This document shows positions 8,844-19,570 of a stretch of DNA of 33,706 nt, one piece after another. The stretch is from Alphaproteobacteria bacterium RIFCSPHIGHO2_12_FULL_66_14 (GTDB taxonomy: Bacteria; Pseudomonadota; Alphaproteobacteria; Reyranellales; Reyranellaceae). Each line of letters begins with the position of its first letter. The stretch's first letter is position 1. Made by a program: the position numbers and the translations under genes. The stretch is taken from positions 1 to 33,706 of the forward strand of contig MEMN01000111.1 in NCBI GenBank assembly GCA_001767945.1. The letters are read 5' to 3'. The notes beneath the pieces were generated by a model. The model saw nothing but the letters and a program-made list of their open reading frames with translations, searched no databases and was not told the origin of the DNA.

Positions 8844-9458
8844 TCAGCGGGCGGCGCGGGCTTCCAGTTCCTGGATGAGCGGCTCGACGGTGCCGCCGTT
8901 GTTCTGGATGTAGGAACTGAAATCGGAACGTCTAGTCATGACCATGCTGACGCCCTCGACCTTGACGTCGGTGATGAGCGGCCCCTGGCCGCCGTTGCGC
9001 ACTTCCCATTGGAGCTTGATCGGCTGACCGTTGGTCTGGTTGAGCTGGCTGTCGACGATCGAGACGCCGTTGGGACGGCTGGTCACCTTGCCGACGGTCA
9101 CGGTCTGGCCGGCGTACTGGCCGAACCGCTCGCTATAGGCGCGGGCTTCGGCGGTCTCGACCGCCGCGAGGAAACGGCTGCGCTGCGTTTCGCTGGCGCC
9201 GTTCCAATACCTGCCCAGCGCCGAGCGTCCCATGAAGGGAAGGTCGAAGTTCGCCTGCAGGACCTTGCGGATGGCGGCCTGGCGGTCGGCGCCGGTCTTG
9301 GTCTTGACGATCTCGATGACCTCGGCGGCCACGGTCTCGATCAGCTTGCTGGCATCGGCGGCCGACACGGGCTGGGCGACGGCAGGCAGCACGAAGACGG
9401 TGGCCGCAGCGACGGCGGCAAGGCGCAGGATGACACGACGAAAGGCGAGCAGCGACAC
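8844..9458 (-). CDS. mlaC: MlaC-family periplasmic phospholipid-binding protein
   Basis: A 204-residue MlaC/Ttg2D protein. Starting at GTG 9458 (GGGAG six bases upstream) it has a basic N-terminus and a hydrophobic signal peptide ending near VAQPVSA; an upstream in-frame ATG would spoil the signal peptide and lie inside the mlaA-mlaC gap. The mature part has family features: helices around KLIETVAAEVIEIVKTK, the segment FDLPFMGRSALGRYW, and the late strands LITDVKVEGVSMVMTRRSDFSSYIQNNGG. MlaC shuttles phospholipid between the MlaA complex in the outer membrane and the MlaFEDB ABC complex in the inner membrane. It follows mlaA by 37 bases. No mlaF, mlaE, mlaD or mlaB is in the window, so those must be encoded elsewhere. 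Confidence 0.9.
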   Translation of the reverse strand: MSLLAFRRVILRLAAVAAATVFVLPAVAQPVSAADASKLIETVAAEVIEIVKTKTGADRQAAIRKVLQANFDLPFMGRSALGRYWNGASETQRSRFLAAVETAEARAYSERFGQYAGQTVTVGKVTSRPNGVSIVDSQLNQTNGQPIKLQWEVRNGGQGPLITDVKVEGVSMVMTRRSDFSSYIQNNGGTVEPLIQELEARAAR

Positions 9459-9495
9459 TGTTCGCTCCCTGAATTGGACTTCGGACGGCGGAGTC

Positions 9496-10278
9496 TTAGC
9501 GTACCAGAGCGAGATTGTCGCGACGTTCGAGTTCGCTCCTGGCATCGGTCTTTTCGCGCTTCTGGCGGATCAGGTCGGCGCGGTTCTGGGTGTAGGCACT
9601 GCGCATGGCGGCGTAGTAATCGACGCTGTTCTTCTCCAGATCGTCGAGCGCGAAGATCGTGCGCGAGCGATAGTCGATGACGTTCATGCCATAGCGCGCG
9701 CCCTGCCAGACGTCCCAGTTGACGGCCAGGTTGAAGGTCAGGATGCGGAACGGATCAGCCAGGTAGTCCATCATGAGGCCGGTGCCGTCGCGGGCGTTGG
9801 ACGGTCCGATGACCGGCAGCATGAGGTAGAAGCCACCGTTCTCGGGCTCGACGCCGGCGTAGAGGCCGATGGTCTTGCCGGCGTCCTCCTTGGTCCGTTC
9901 GAGACCGAGCATGGTGGCGACGTCGAACAGGCCGGCGACGCCGATGGTCGAATTGACGAGGAAGCGCGCCATGGTCGTGGCGGCGCGGTTGGGATCACCC
10001 TGGACCACTTCGTTGATCGCCGTCACCGGCTCGCCGAGATTGTCGAGGAGGTTGCGGATGCTCTTCTGGGCCGGCTCCGGCACCCAGTCGCGATAGATGA
10101 CCGCGACCGGCCGCAGCGCCATGATGTCGACGGCGCGGTTGATCGAAAACATGAACCGGTTGGGGGTCTCGATCGGATCCCAGACCTCGGCCGCGCCGGT
10201 ATCGTTGACCGCACAGCCGCCCATCAGGGTGGCGGCAACGGTCATTGCGACGAGCGAACGGTGCGCCTTCCGCTTCAT
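9496..10278 (-). CDS. mlaA: MlaA (VacJ) outer-membrane lipid asymmetry lipoprotein
   Basis: A 260-residue MlaA/VacJ lipoprotein. MKRKAHRS forms the basic start, followed by a hydrophobic core and the lipobox LMGGC with the lipidated Cys at residue 22. The mature protein shows family signatures: DPIETPNRFMFSINRAVD, NLLDNLGEPVTAINEVVQGD, RFLVNSTIGVAGLFDVA and YLMLPVIGPSNARDGTG. MlaA forms a donut-like channel in the inner leaflet of the outer membrane and removes misplaced phospholipids, handing them to MlaC, which is encoded next. I chose ATG 10278 over ATG 10302 because it gives the standard lipoprotein signal length and has GGA about six bases upstream; longer in-frame extensions reach into the sahR promoter. 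It is transcribed divergently from sahR. Confidence 0.92.
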   Translation of the reverse strand: MKRKAHRSLVAMTVAATLMGGCAVNDTGAAEVWDPIETPNRFMFSINRAVDIMALRPVAVIYRDWVPEPAQKSIRNLLDNLGEPVTAINEVVQGDPNRAATTMARFLVNSTIGVAGLFDVATMLGLERTKEDAGKTIGLYAGVEPENGGFYLMLPVIGPSNARDGTGLMMDYLADPFRILTFNLAVNWDVWQGARYGMNVIDYRSRTIFALDDLEKNSVDYYAAMRSAYTQNRADLIRQKREKTDARSELERRDNLALVR

Positions 10279-10357
10279 CGTTCCAGACAGACTCTTGACC
10301 ATTAACACAACCCTGGTCCATCCCGCCGGCCCGGATACGCTGGGCCCAAAAGCACGA

Positions 10358-10377
10358 AGCGGCGTAGGGCCGCCGCT
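10358..10377. other. GC-rich stem-loop in the mlaA-sahR divergent region
   Basis: AGCGGCG and CGCCGCT form a perfect 7-bp stem around a six-base loop. No T-run follows on either strand, so it is not a classical terminator. It may be incidental in such GC-rich DNA. The rest of the 10303-10480 region shows no other clear structure. Confidence 0.25.
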
Positions 10378-10489
10378 ATTCCGCCGCAGTGTTGCACACG
10401 TCCGCAGCGGTTTGAAGTGAATAGCCAAAAGACGCCTAGGCTGTGGTTCCGCCGCCACAATGCCAGATACGAACTTTACGCTTGCAAAC

Positions 10490-10505
10490 ATAAAGATATG
10501 CTTAT
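10490..10505 (+). promoter_or_regulatory. Putative SahR operator overlapping the promoter of the met operon
   Basis: ATAAAGATATGCTTAT is a near-palindrome (12 of 16 positions symmetric) in an AT-rich island 12 bases before the sahR start. ArsR-family regulators bind such AT-rich inverted repeats, and SahR was reported to control SAM-cycle operons including metF and metH. Possible promoter elements around it are TTTACG (10475-10480) with TATGCT (10497-10502), which would place the -10 inside the palindrome and give a very short leader. That fits autorepression relieved by S-adenosylhomocysteine. Operator identity is inferred from position and symmetry. Confidence 0.6.
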
Positions 10506-10517
10506 ATTCACGCATCC

Positions 10518-11492
10518 ATGGACCATCTTCTCACCCTCCTGAGGGCGGCGGCCGAAGACACTCGGCTGCGCATCCTGGCGCTGGCGGCGCGCGAGGACCT
10601 GACCGTCAGCGACTACGTCCATGTGCTCGGCCAGAGCCAGCCCCGGGTCTCGCGCCATCTGAAGCTGGTGGTCGAGGCGGGCCTGCTGGAGCGCTTCCGC
10701 GAAGGCCAGTTCACCCGTTTCCGACTGGTCACCGCCGGTGACGACGCTGCGCTGGTGCGCGAGTTCGTGCGTCGGCTCGATCCCAAGCATCCCCGCATCG
10801 CCGCCGACCGCGCGCGCCTCGACGCTCTGCAGCAGCGCCGCCAGAACGCCGCAGTGCGCTTCTTCCGCGACAATGCCCAGCGCTGGGACGAACTCAGGGC
10901 GCTGCACGTCGCCGATCGCGAGATCGAACGCGCGCTCGCCCACCACCTGCCGCTGGGCGCACGCCGGCTGCTCGACATCGGCACCGGCACCGGCCGCCTG
11001 CTCGAAGTGCTGGCACCCAAGGTCGAGCACGCCGTAGGCGTCGACCAGAGCCGCGAAATGCTGGCACTGGCGCGCGCCAACCTCGCCCGCGCCGGTCTCG
11101 ACAATGTCGAGATCCGCCAAGGCGACATGTACGCCCTGCCGTTCGAGGCCGACAGCTTCGATGTCGTCACCATTCATCACGTTCTGCACTACGCCGACGA
11201 TCCGGCGGCGGCGCTCAGCGAGGCCGCCCGTGTCGTGCGCCCGGGCGGAACGGTTCTAGTGGTCGATTTCTCGCCGCACGACATGGTCGAGCTCAAGCGC
11301 GAGCATGCCCATGTCCATCTCGGCTTCGCCGACAACCAGGTCCAGGGCTGGCTGAAGAGCGCCGGCCTCAATGTGCTGGAACCCATTCACTTTCCCGGCC
11401 GCCGGCTGATGACCGGCATCTGGCGCGGCGAGCGCGAGGTCGTGCAGCGCCCCGCCCGCACGGCCACCCTGTCGCATGGAGTTTCACGATGA
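10518..11492 (+). CDS. sahR: ArsR-type regulator fused to a SAM-methyltransferase-like domain (SahR-like)
   Basis: A 324-residue two-domain protein. Residues 1-95 form an ArsR/SmtB winged helix, with recognition-helix region GQSQPRVSRHLKLVVEAGLL; no metal-binding CxC motif is evident. From about 140 onward is a class I methyltransferase fold with motif I LLDIGTGTGRLLEV (151-164), the acidic end of strand 2 in VGVDQSREML, and RVVRPGGTVLVVDF. In SahR the methylase-like domain acts as the S-adenosylhomocysteine sensor, and SAH binding releases DNA and induces SAM-cycle genes. Position directly ahead of metF and metH in one operon strongly supports this role. No clear ribosome site precedes ATG 10518, so a leaderless or near-leaderless mRNA is possible. 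Its stop overlaps the metF start (ATGA). An active methyltransferase cannot be excluded. Confidence 0.83.
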   Translation: MDHLLTLLRAAAEDTRLRILALAAREDLTVSDYVHVLGQSQPRVSRHLKLVVEAGLLERFREGQFTRFRLVTAGDDAALVREFVRRLDPKHPRIAADRARLDALQQRRQNAAVRFFRDNAQRWDELRALHVADREIERALAHHLPLGARRLLDIGTGTGRLLEVLAPKVEHAVGVDQSREMLALARANLARAGLDNVEIRQGDMYALPFEADSFDVVTIHHVLHYADDPAAALSEAARVVRPGGTVLVVDFSPHDMVELKREHAHVHLGFADNQVQGWLKSAGLNVLEPIHFPGRRLMTGIWRGEREVVQRPARTATLSHGVSR

Positions 11493-12421
11493 GTCCCGAT
11501 ACTGGCCCCCTCAGCACCAGCGCCGGCACGTCGGAGTTTCCCGCCCGCACGCCACAACGGCTCAGGGTCTCGTTCGAATTCTCGCCGCCCAAGACCGAAA
11601 CGGCCGAGCGCACCTTGTGGGAAACGGTGACCCGCCTGACGCCACTGCAGCCGACGTTCTTTTCCGTGACCTATGGCGCGGGGGGCTCGACGCGTCAGCG
11701 CACGCACGAGACGGTCGCGCGGCTCAAGTCCGAGACCGGCATCGATGCCGCCGCTCACCTCACTTGCGTCGCCGCGACCCAGGGCGAGATCGACGAGGTG
11801 GCGCGCGCCTATTGGGACGCCGGCATCCGCCACATCGTGGCGTTGCGCGGCGATCCGCCCTCCGGCATGGGCGGCAAGTACAGCGTCCATCCCGGCGGCT
11901 ACGAGAATGCCGCCGCGCTGGTCGCCGGCCTGAAGAGAATCGGCGACTTCCAGATCAGCGTCGCGGGCTATCCCGAGAAGCATCCTGATTCGCCCGACGC
12001 CAGGGCCGACCTCGAGAACCTGAAGCGCAAGGTCGACGCCGGCGCCGACCGCTGCATCACCCAGTTCTTCTTCGACGCCGACGACTTCCTGCGCTTCCGC
12101 GACCACGCGGCCGCGGCCGGCGTCCACGTGCCGATCGTGCCCGGCATCATGCCGGTAACGAACTTCCAGGGCATCGCCAGGATGGCGGGCCTTTGCGGTT
12201 CCAAGGTGCCGGCCTGGCTGGCCGAACTGTTCGATGGCCTCGAGGATGATCTCGAGACGCGCCGCATGATCGCCGCCACCGTCGCCGGCGACCTCTGCCG
12301 CCGCTTGCGCGACGAAGGCGTCGACCAGTTTCACTTCTATACGCTCAATCGCGCCGACCTCACCTTCGCGATCTGCCACCTGCTGGGCGTTCGCCCGCCG
12401 CGCAACGGAGCCTCGAAATGA
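11489..12421 (+). CDS. metF: 5,10-methylenetetrahydrofolate reductase
   Basis: A 310-residue flavin-dependent MTHFR, which reduces 5,10-methylene-THF to 5-methyl-THF, the methyl donor for methionine synthase. After a 24-residue extension the barrel begins with SFEFSPPKT, whose Glu corresponds to catalytic Glu28 of E. coli. The signature ALRGDPP holds the Asp that interacts with flavin N1 (Asp120 equivalent), and QFFFDADDFLRF and VPGIMPV are further family marks. The final QFHFYTLNRADLTFAICHLLG is the usual C-terminal barrel end. The start codon overlaps the sahR stop and the stop overlaps the metH1 start (both ATGA), indicating translational coupling throughout the operon. Regulation is expected through the SahR-like repressor upstream. 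Confidence 0.96.
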   Translation: MSPDTGPLSTSAGTSEFPARTPQRLRVSFEFSPPKTETAERTLWETVTRLTPLQPTFFSVTYGAGGSTRQRTHETVARLKSETGIDAAAHLTCVAATQGEIDEVARAYWDAGIRHIVALRGDPPSGMGGKYSVHPGGYENAAALVAGLKRIGDFQISVAGYPEKHPDSPDARADLENLKRKVDAGADRCITQFFFDADDFLRFRDHAAAAGVHVPIVPGIMPVTNFQGIARMAGLCGSKVPAWLAELFDGLEDDLETRRMIAATVAGDLCRRLRDEGVDQFHFYTLNRADLTFAICHLLGVRPPRNGASK

Positions 12422-13473
12422 CCCGCGCCGAGAAAGCCGACCAGCTTCGTGAGATCGGCGCCGAGCGCATCCTGGTGAAGGACGGGCCCTACGGCTCGAT
12501 GATCCAGAGCTACAAGCTCGACGAAGAAGGTTTCCGCGCCGGCCGCACCTTCAACCACGACCAGAAGGGCAACAATGACCTTCTGAACCTGACGCGGCCC
12601 GACATCGTGGGCGAGATATGCAACGCCTACATCGATGCCGGCGCCGACATCCTGGCCACCAATACCTTCAATTCCAACGCCATCAGCCTCGCCGACTACG
12701 GCATCGCCGGCATGGCGCGCGAGATCAACATGGCCGCGGCGAAGCTCACGCGCGCCTGCGCCGACGCCGCCACGGCGCGTGATCCCGCCAAGCCGCGTTT
12801 CGTCGTGGGCGCGCTCGGCCCCACCAACAAGACTCTGTCGGTGTCGCCCAACGTCAACGACCCGGGCTTTCGCGCCGTCGGCTTCGACGAGATGAAGGGC
12901 ATCTACCGCGAGCAGATCGACGGGCTGCTGGACGGCGGCGTCGATTTCATCCTGATCGAGACGGTGTTCGACACGCTGAATGCCAAGTCGGCACTCGTGG
13001 CCGCCGACGAAGCGGCCGAAGCCCGCGGCGAGGAACTGCCGGTGATGGTGTCGATGACGCTCACCGACCTTGCCGGCCGCAATCTCTCGGGCCAGACCGT
13101 CGAGGCCTTCTGGCACTCGGTGCGGCACGCCCGGCCGCTCACCATGGGACTGAACTGCAGCTTCGGCGCCACCGAACTGCATCCCTACGTGAACGCGCTC
13201 AACCCGCAGGTCGACGGGCTGGTCTGCGTCTATCCCAACGCCGGCCTGCCCAACGAGCTCGGCGCCTACGACGAGCCGCCGGAGATGACGGCCAAGCTGG
13301 TCAAGGGTTGGGCCGAGAACGGCTGGCTGAACGTGGTCGGCGGCTGCTGCGGTACGACGCCCGCCCACATCAAGGCGATCGCCGAGGCGGTGAAGGGCGT
13401 GAAGCCGCGGCAATGGCACGTGCTGCCGCCGGCGCTCCGCCTATCGGGCATGGAAGCAGCGAGTTTTTTCTGA
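12418..13473 (+). CDS. metH: Methionine synthase, homocysteine-binding module (split MetH, part 1)
   Basis: A 351-residue protein covering only the first module of cobalamin-dependent methionine synthase, the homocysteine S-methyltransferase barrel. The three zinc-binding cysteines are at residues 247, 310 and 311 (GLNCSFGA and VVGGCCGTT), the same numbers as in E. coli MetH, so no internal indel exists. The start has the expected [10 protein letters not shown] motif. It ends with [11 protein letters not shown], the beginning of the linker that in full-length MetH leads into the folate module. The stop TGA (13471-13473) comes one base before the ATG of the second part, and a T6 run immediately precedes it. 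Both parts should assemble or act together to methylate homocysteine. Confidence 0.93.
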   Translation: MTRAEKADQLREIGAERILVKDGPYGSMIQSYKLDEEGFRAGRTFNHDQKGNNDLLNLTRPDIVGEICNAYIDAGADILATNTFNSNAISLADYGIAGMAREINMAAAKLTRACADAATARDPAKPRFVVGALGPTNKTLSVSPNVNDPGFRAVGFDEMKGIYREQIDGLLDGGVDFILIETVFDTLNAKSALVAADEAAEARGEELPVMVSMTLTDLAGRNLSGQTVEAFWHSVRHARPLTMGLNCSFGATELHPYVNALNPQVDGLVCVYPNAGLPNELGAYDEPPEMTAKLVKGWAENGWLNVVGGCCGTTPAHIKAIAEAVKGVKPRQWHVLPPALRLSGMEAASFF

Positions 13474-13474
13474 G

Positions 13475-13475
<1 letters not shown>
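13464..13475 (+). other. T6 run and stop/start junction between the two metH parts
   Basis: The sequence is T6 (13464-13469), C, TGA stop (13471-13473), G, then ATG (13475). The second part is in the +1 frame relative to the first. Removing a single T would fuse both frames into one MetH reading ...[26 protein letters not shown], which aligns with the unsplit enzyme. There is no well-placed ribosome site for the second ATG because the T-run occupies that position; termination-reinitiation is the simplest expression route. The alternatives are a recent or sequencing indel, or slippage. Confidence 0.6.
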
Positions 13476-16088
<2,613 letters not shown>

Positions 16089-16099
<11 letters not shown>

Positions 16100-16829
16100 T
16101 CCGCTCCTGACCTACGCCCTCGTGCTCGCCGTCGGCTTTGTCGCCGGCACGGTGAGCGGCATCGTCGGAACGGGCGCCACCATCATCCTGCTGCCCGTGC
16201 TGGTGCTGGTCTTCGGCCCGCGCGAGGCGGTGCCGATCATGGCCGTCGTCGCCCTGATGTCGAACTTCGCCAAGATCACCTCGTGGTGGCGCGAGATCGA
16301 CTGGCGCGCCTGCGCCGCCTATGCGCTGGGCGGCGTACCCGCTGCCGCTCTTGGCGCGCGAACCCTGCTGGTCCTGCCGGAGAAGATCGTCGACGTGGCG
16401 CTCGGCCTCTTCTTTCTCGCCATGATCCCGGGACGCCGCTGGCTGGTCGCCCGGAACCTCACCTTCGGCTTCTGGCATCTCGTCGTCGCCGGCGCCGTCA
16501 TCGGCTTCCTGACCGGCATCGTGGTCTCGACCGGCCCGCTCAGCGTCCCGACCTTCGCCGCCTATGGGCTGGTGAAGGGCGCATTCATCGCCACCGAGGC
16601 GGCGGGCTCGCTCGCTCTCTATGTCAGCAAGGCCGTGACCTTCCGCGAGTTCGGCGCCCTGCCTTTCGACATCGTGGCGAAGGGCCTGATTTCGGGGTCG
16701 TCGGTCATGGCCGGGACCTACCTCGCCCGCCTGATCGTGGAAAGGTTGAGCGTCACCGCCTTCCAGCACCTGCTGGACGGGGTGATGCTGATATCGGGCC
16801 TCGTCCTGCTCTACGCGGCGGTCCGCTAG
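16089..16829 (+). CDS. TauE/SafE (TSUP) family membrane exporter
   Basis: A 246-residue polytopic membrane protein of the TauE/SafE family, whose members export sulfite, sulfoacetate or other organic anions. The N-terminal repeat has [20 protein letters not shown] and [17 protein letters not shown], the family hallmark; the second repeat begins near [23 protein letters not shown]. About eight hydrophobic segments are visible. The best start is TTG at 16089, which overlaps the last 11 bases of metH part 2; no ATG lies early enough to keep the first helix. Overlap with metH suggests co-transcription with the methionine operon, and a sulfur-compound substrate is a reasonable but unproven inference. 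Confidence 0.82.
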
Positions 16830-16842
16830 GATTGGTCCAGAA

Positions 16843-16889
16843 CACGGATCCGTGAAGCCAGCCGACGACCGGCGCTTGACCAATTGTCA
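16843..16889 (+). promoter_or_regulatory. Palindromes in the leader region of the peptide ABC operon
   Basis: CACGGATCCGTG (16843-16854) is a perfect 12-base palindrome, and TGACCAATTGTCA (16877-16889) is a near-palindrome with TGAC/GTCA arms that overlaps a TTGACC hexamer (16876-16881). They lie in the 203-base gap between the exporter gene and the ABC substrate-binding gene, the only sizeable space in this strand run. They could be operator sites or, for the first, a weak transcript-end hairpin without a T-run. No convincing -10 element was found. Confidence 0.3.
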
Positions 16890-17032
16890 GGCAATCGCGC
16901 GCCGAGTGCACGCTTCGTAAACGCAATCGCCTCCGCGAACGATCATCGGTTCGCTGCAACCGCCTCGATTCGGCGCGTGGCACGAGAACTGCAGAGCCTG
17001 TGTCGACTTCATCGCGGAACAAAGGTGTCCAG

Positions 17033-18622
17033 ATGGCGATCAATCACAAGCAGATATTGGCCAACTCCCTGGCGGCGCGCCTCGGCCGCCGTCGTCTGCT
17101 CCAGGGTGCGGGCGCGGCCGTCGCGGCGGCAGGTCTTCCCACCGTCGCGGGCGCCGCTGAGGGCGGACACATCAAGCTCGCCTGGATCGACTTCGTCGAC
17201 ACGCTCGACCCGCACTTCACCAGCTACCTGGGCGCCATCAAGATCCACAACAACATCTACAACGGCCTGCTGAAGGTCGAGTACGACGGCGAGAAGGTGT
17301 CGTTCGTCCCCGACCTCGCGGAATCGTGGACCCTGCTCGACGACAAGACCCACGTCTTCAAGCTGCGCAAGGGCGTCAAGTTCCACGATGGCGAGATCTG
17401 CGACGCCGAGGCGGTCAAATGGAGCGTCGAGCGCGTCTGGCGCGGCACGCCCAAGTCGCCGCATGCTTGGAAGTACGACTATCTCGAGAGCGTCGAGGTC
17501 GTCGACCCACTGACGGTGAAGCTCAACTTCAAGAAGCCCTATGCCTTTCTGCCGGTGGCGCTGACCGGTAGCACCGGCCGCGCCGGCACGATCGTGCCGC
17601 GCAAGGCGATCGAGAAGTACGGCAAGGACTTCGGCCGCCACCCGGTGGGTACCGGACCGTTCAAGTTCGTGAGCTGGAAAGAGAACGACTCGATCGTGCT
17701 CGAGAAGAACCCCGACTACTTCGAACCGGGCCTGCCCAAGCTCGACCGAGTCACCATCCTCATCATGAAGGAGGCATCGAGCGCGGTGGCGGCAATGCTG
17801 GCCGGCCGGGTCGACGGCATGAGCAACAGCCCGCTGCAGTTCATCAATCAGCTCAAGGCGAACCAGAGCTTGGTGGTTCACGGTGAGATCGAAGGCAACT
17901 ACTCGCTGATGGCCATGAACTGCCGACGCGCCCCTTTCGACGACGTGAACGTGCGCCGAGCGGTCGGCTTCGCGATCGACCGTGAGGCGCTGATAAAACA
18001 GGCGTTCTTCGGCATCGGCATTCCGGCCTACACGCCGATTTCCCCGCCCATGACGGGCTTCTTCGACAAGAACATCGCCAAGAGCGGTCGCGGCCAGTTT
18101 TTCGACCTGGAGAAGGCCAAGGCGTTCCGCGCCAAGGCGAAGACACAGGGCGCGATCGAGGCCGTCATCCTGACGTCCGAGCAGGGCCAATACGGCACGC
18201 GCGTGGCGCAGACCATCGTGCCAATGCTGGACAAGATCGGCATCAAGGCCAAGCTCGAGCTGGTCGAGCGGGCCGCCTGGATCAGCCGCCGCAACGCCGG
18301 CGACTTCCACATGCTGGACATGACCTGGTCGGCCGACCTCGATCCCGACGAGACGATCTTTCCCGAATGGCATACCAGCAACGCCTGGAACTTCTCCGGC
18401 TGGTCGAACACCGATTTCGACAAGCTGGTCGAGCAGGCGCAGGTCGTCCTCGACGTCAAGACCCGGCGAGATCTCTACGTCAAGGCCGAGGACATCCTCA
18501 TGGCCGAGGCGCCGTTGGCGATCCTGACTCACATGCCGGAGTTCAAGGTCCTCAGCAAAAAGATCAAGGGCTTCAAGTACACACCCGCCGACAGTCTGGA
18601 TCTGCATACCGTGAGCTTCTGA
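17033..18622 (+). CDS. Peptide/dipeptide-type ABC substrate-binding protein (Tat signal)
   Basis: A 529-residue family-5 solute-binding protein (DppA/OppA type). The N-terminus has RLGRRRLLQGAG at 16-27, a twin-arginine-like signal, then an alanine-rich hydrophobic stretch ending near VAGAAE, so export by Tat is likely. The mature part has family features such as DPHFTSYLGA, DLAESWTL, FKLRKGVKFHDGE, RHPVGTGPFKFVSW and PDYFEPGLPKLDRV. Such proteins deliver oligopeptides, but the family also includes binders of glutathione, nickel, sugars and opines, so the ligand is unknown. I prefer ATG 17033 (AAAGG about eight bases upstream) over GTG 17000. Its stop overlaps the first permease start (TGATG). 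It begins a five-gene transporter operon. Confidence 0.93.
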   Translation: MAINHKQILANSLAARLGRRRLLQGAGAAVAAAGLPTVAGAAEGGHIKLAWIDFVDTLDPHFTSYLGAIKIHNNIYNGLLKVEYDGEKVSFVPDLAESWTLLDDKTHVFKLRKGVKFHDGEICDAEAVKWSVERVWRGTPKSPHAWKYDYLESVEVVDPLTVKLNFKKPYAFLPVALTGSTGRAGTIVPRKAIEKYGKDFGRHPVGTGPFKFVSWKENDSIVLEKNPDYFEPGLPKLDRVTILIMKEASSAVAAMLAGRVDGMSNSPLQFINQLKANQSLVVHGEIEGNYSLMAMNCRRAPFDDVNVRRAVGFAIDREALIKQAFFGIGIPAYTPISPPMTGFFDKNIAKSGRGQFFDLEKAKAFRAKAKTQGAIEAVILTSEQGQYGTRVAQTIVPMLDKIGIKAKLELVERAAWISRRNAGDFHMLDMTWSADLDPDETIFPEWHTSNAWNFSGWSNTDFDKLVEQAQVVLDVKTRRDLYVKAEDILMAEAPLAILTHMPEFKVLSKKIKGFKYTPADSLDLHTVSF

Positions 18623-19569
18623 TGCTGCGCTGGGCGCTGGCGAAGATCCTGCAGACCGCCGCCGTCCTGCTGATCGTTTCGGTCGCCAGCTTCAGCCTGC
18701 TGAAGCTGGCGCCAGGCGATCCGGTCGAGCTGATGCTGGGCGACGACTATTCGAAGGAGTCGCATCAGTCGCTGATGATCCAGCTCGGCCTCGACCGACC
18801 GCTGCCGGAGCAATATGTTGACTGGCTCGCGCGGTTTGTCCGCGGTGATTGGGGAACGTCCTTCGTCAGCCGGACGCCGATCTTCCAGTACGCCTTCGTC
18901 GAGGCCCTCCCCGTCACGCTCACCTTGTCGGCGGCGGCGCTGGGTCTGGCCCTGCTGATCGGTATCCCTTTGGGTGTGCTCTCGGCCGTTCGGAAGGACT
19001 CGGCGTGGGATGCCGCGGCGGCGGCCGTCTCGCTGACCGGATCGGCGTTCCCCAGCTTCTACCTCGGCATCCTGCTCATCTGGATTTTCGGCGTCGCCTT
19101 CGGCCTGTTCCCGACCATGGGCTTCGTCGCGCCGTGGAGCGATTTCTGGGCTGGCGCCTATCATCTCGTGCTGCCGGCGATCACGCTCAGCACGCCCTTC
19201 ATGGCGCTGATCGTGCGTATCACCCGCGCCAATCTCGTCGAGGTGCTGGAGCAACCCTACATCGCCGCGGCACGGGCGCGGGGCGAACCGGCCTGGCGCA
19301 TCACCTGGGTGCATGGCATGCGCAACGTGCTGATGCCGCTTGTCACCATCGTCGGACTCCAGCTCGGCGCACTGCTGCACGGCGCCGTCCTGACCGAGAC
19401 TGTGTTCTCGCTGCCCGGCGTCGGCCGGATGATAACCGATGCCGTGCTGAACCGCGAATACATGGTGGTCCAGGCCGGCGTGATGATGACCGGCTGCCTG
19501 GTCATTTTCACCAACCTTGCAGTCGACCTCTCCTATCCCGTGCTCGATCCGCGCCTGAGGCCGCGCTGA
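18622..19569 (+). CDS. ABC transporter permease, DppB/OppB type
   Basis: A 315-residue inner-membrane permease. It has the N-terminal helix and periplasmic loop of the DppB class (LLKLAPGDPVELMLGD, GLDRPLPEQYVDWLARFVRGDWG), then five more helices. The EAA coupling loop reads YIAAARARGEPAWRITWVHGMRN and contacts the ATPase. The ATG overlaps the substrate-binding gene stop by one base (TGATG), indicating translational coupling. With the second permease it forms the membrane channel of the importer. Confidence 0.93.
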   Translation: MLRWALAKILQTAAVLLIVSVASFSLLKLAPGDPVELMLGDDYSKESHQSLMIQLGLDRPLPEQYVDWLARFVRGDWGTSFVSRTPIFQYAFVEALPVTLTLSAAALGLALLIGIPLGVLSAVRKDSAWDAAAAAVSLTGSAFPSFYLGILLIWIFGVAFGLFPTMGFVAPWSDFWAGAYHLVLPAITLSTPFMALIVRITRANLVEVLEQPYIAAARARGEPAWRITWVHGMRNVLMPLVTIVGLQLGALLHGAVLTETVFSLPGVGRMITDAVLNREYMVVQAGVMMTGCLVIFTNLAVDLSYPVLDPRLRPR

Positions 19570-19570
19570 C

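Noticed and set aside
10358-10377. Stem-loop as a terminator between divergent genes
   Set aside because: There is no T-run, and genes on both sides are transcribed away from it, so no terminator is expected.
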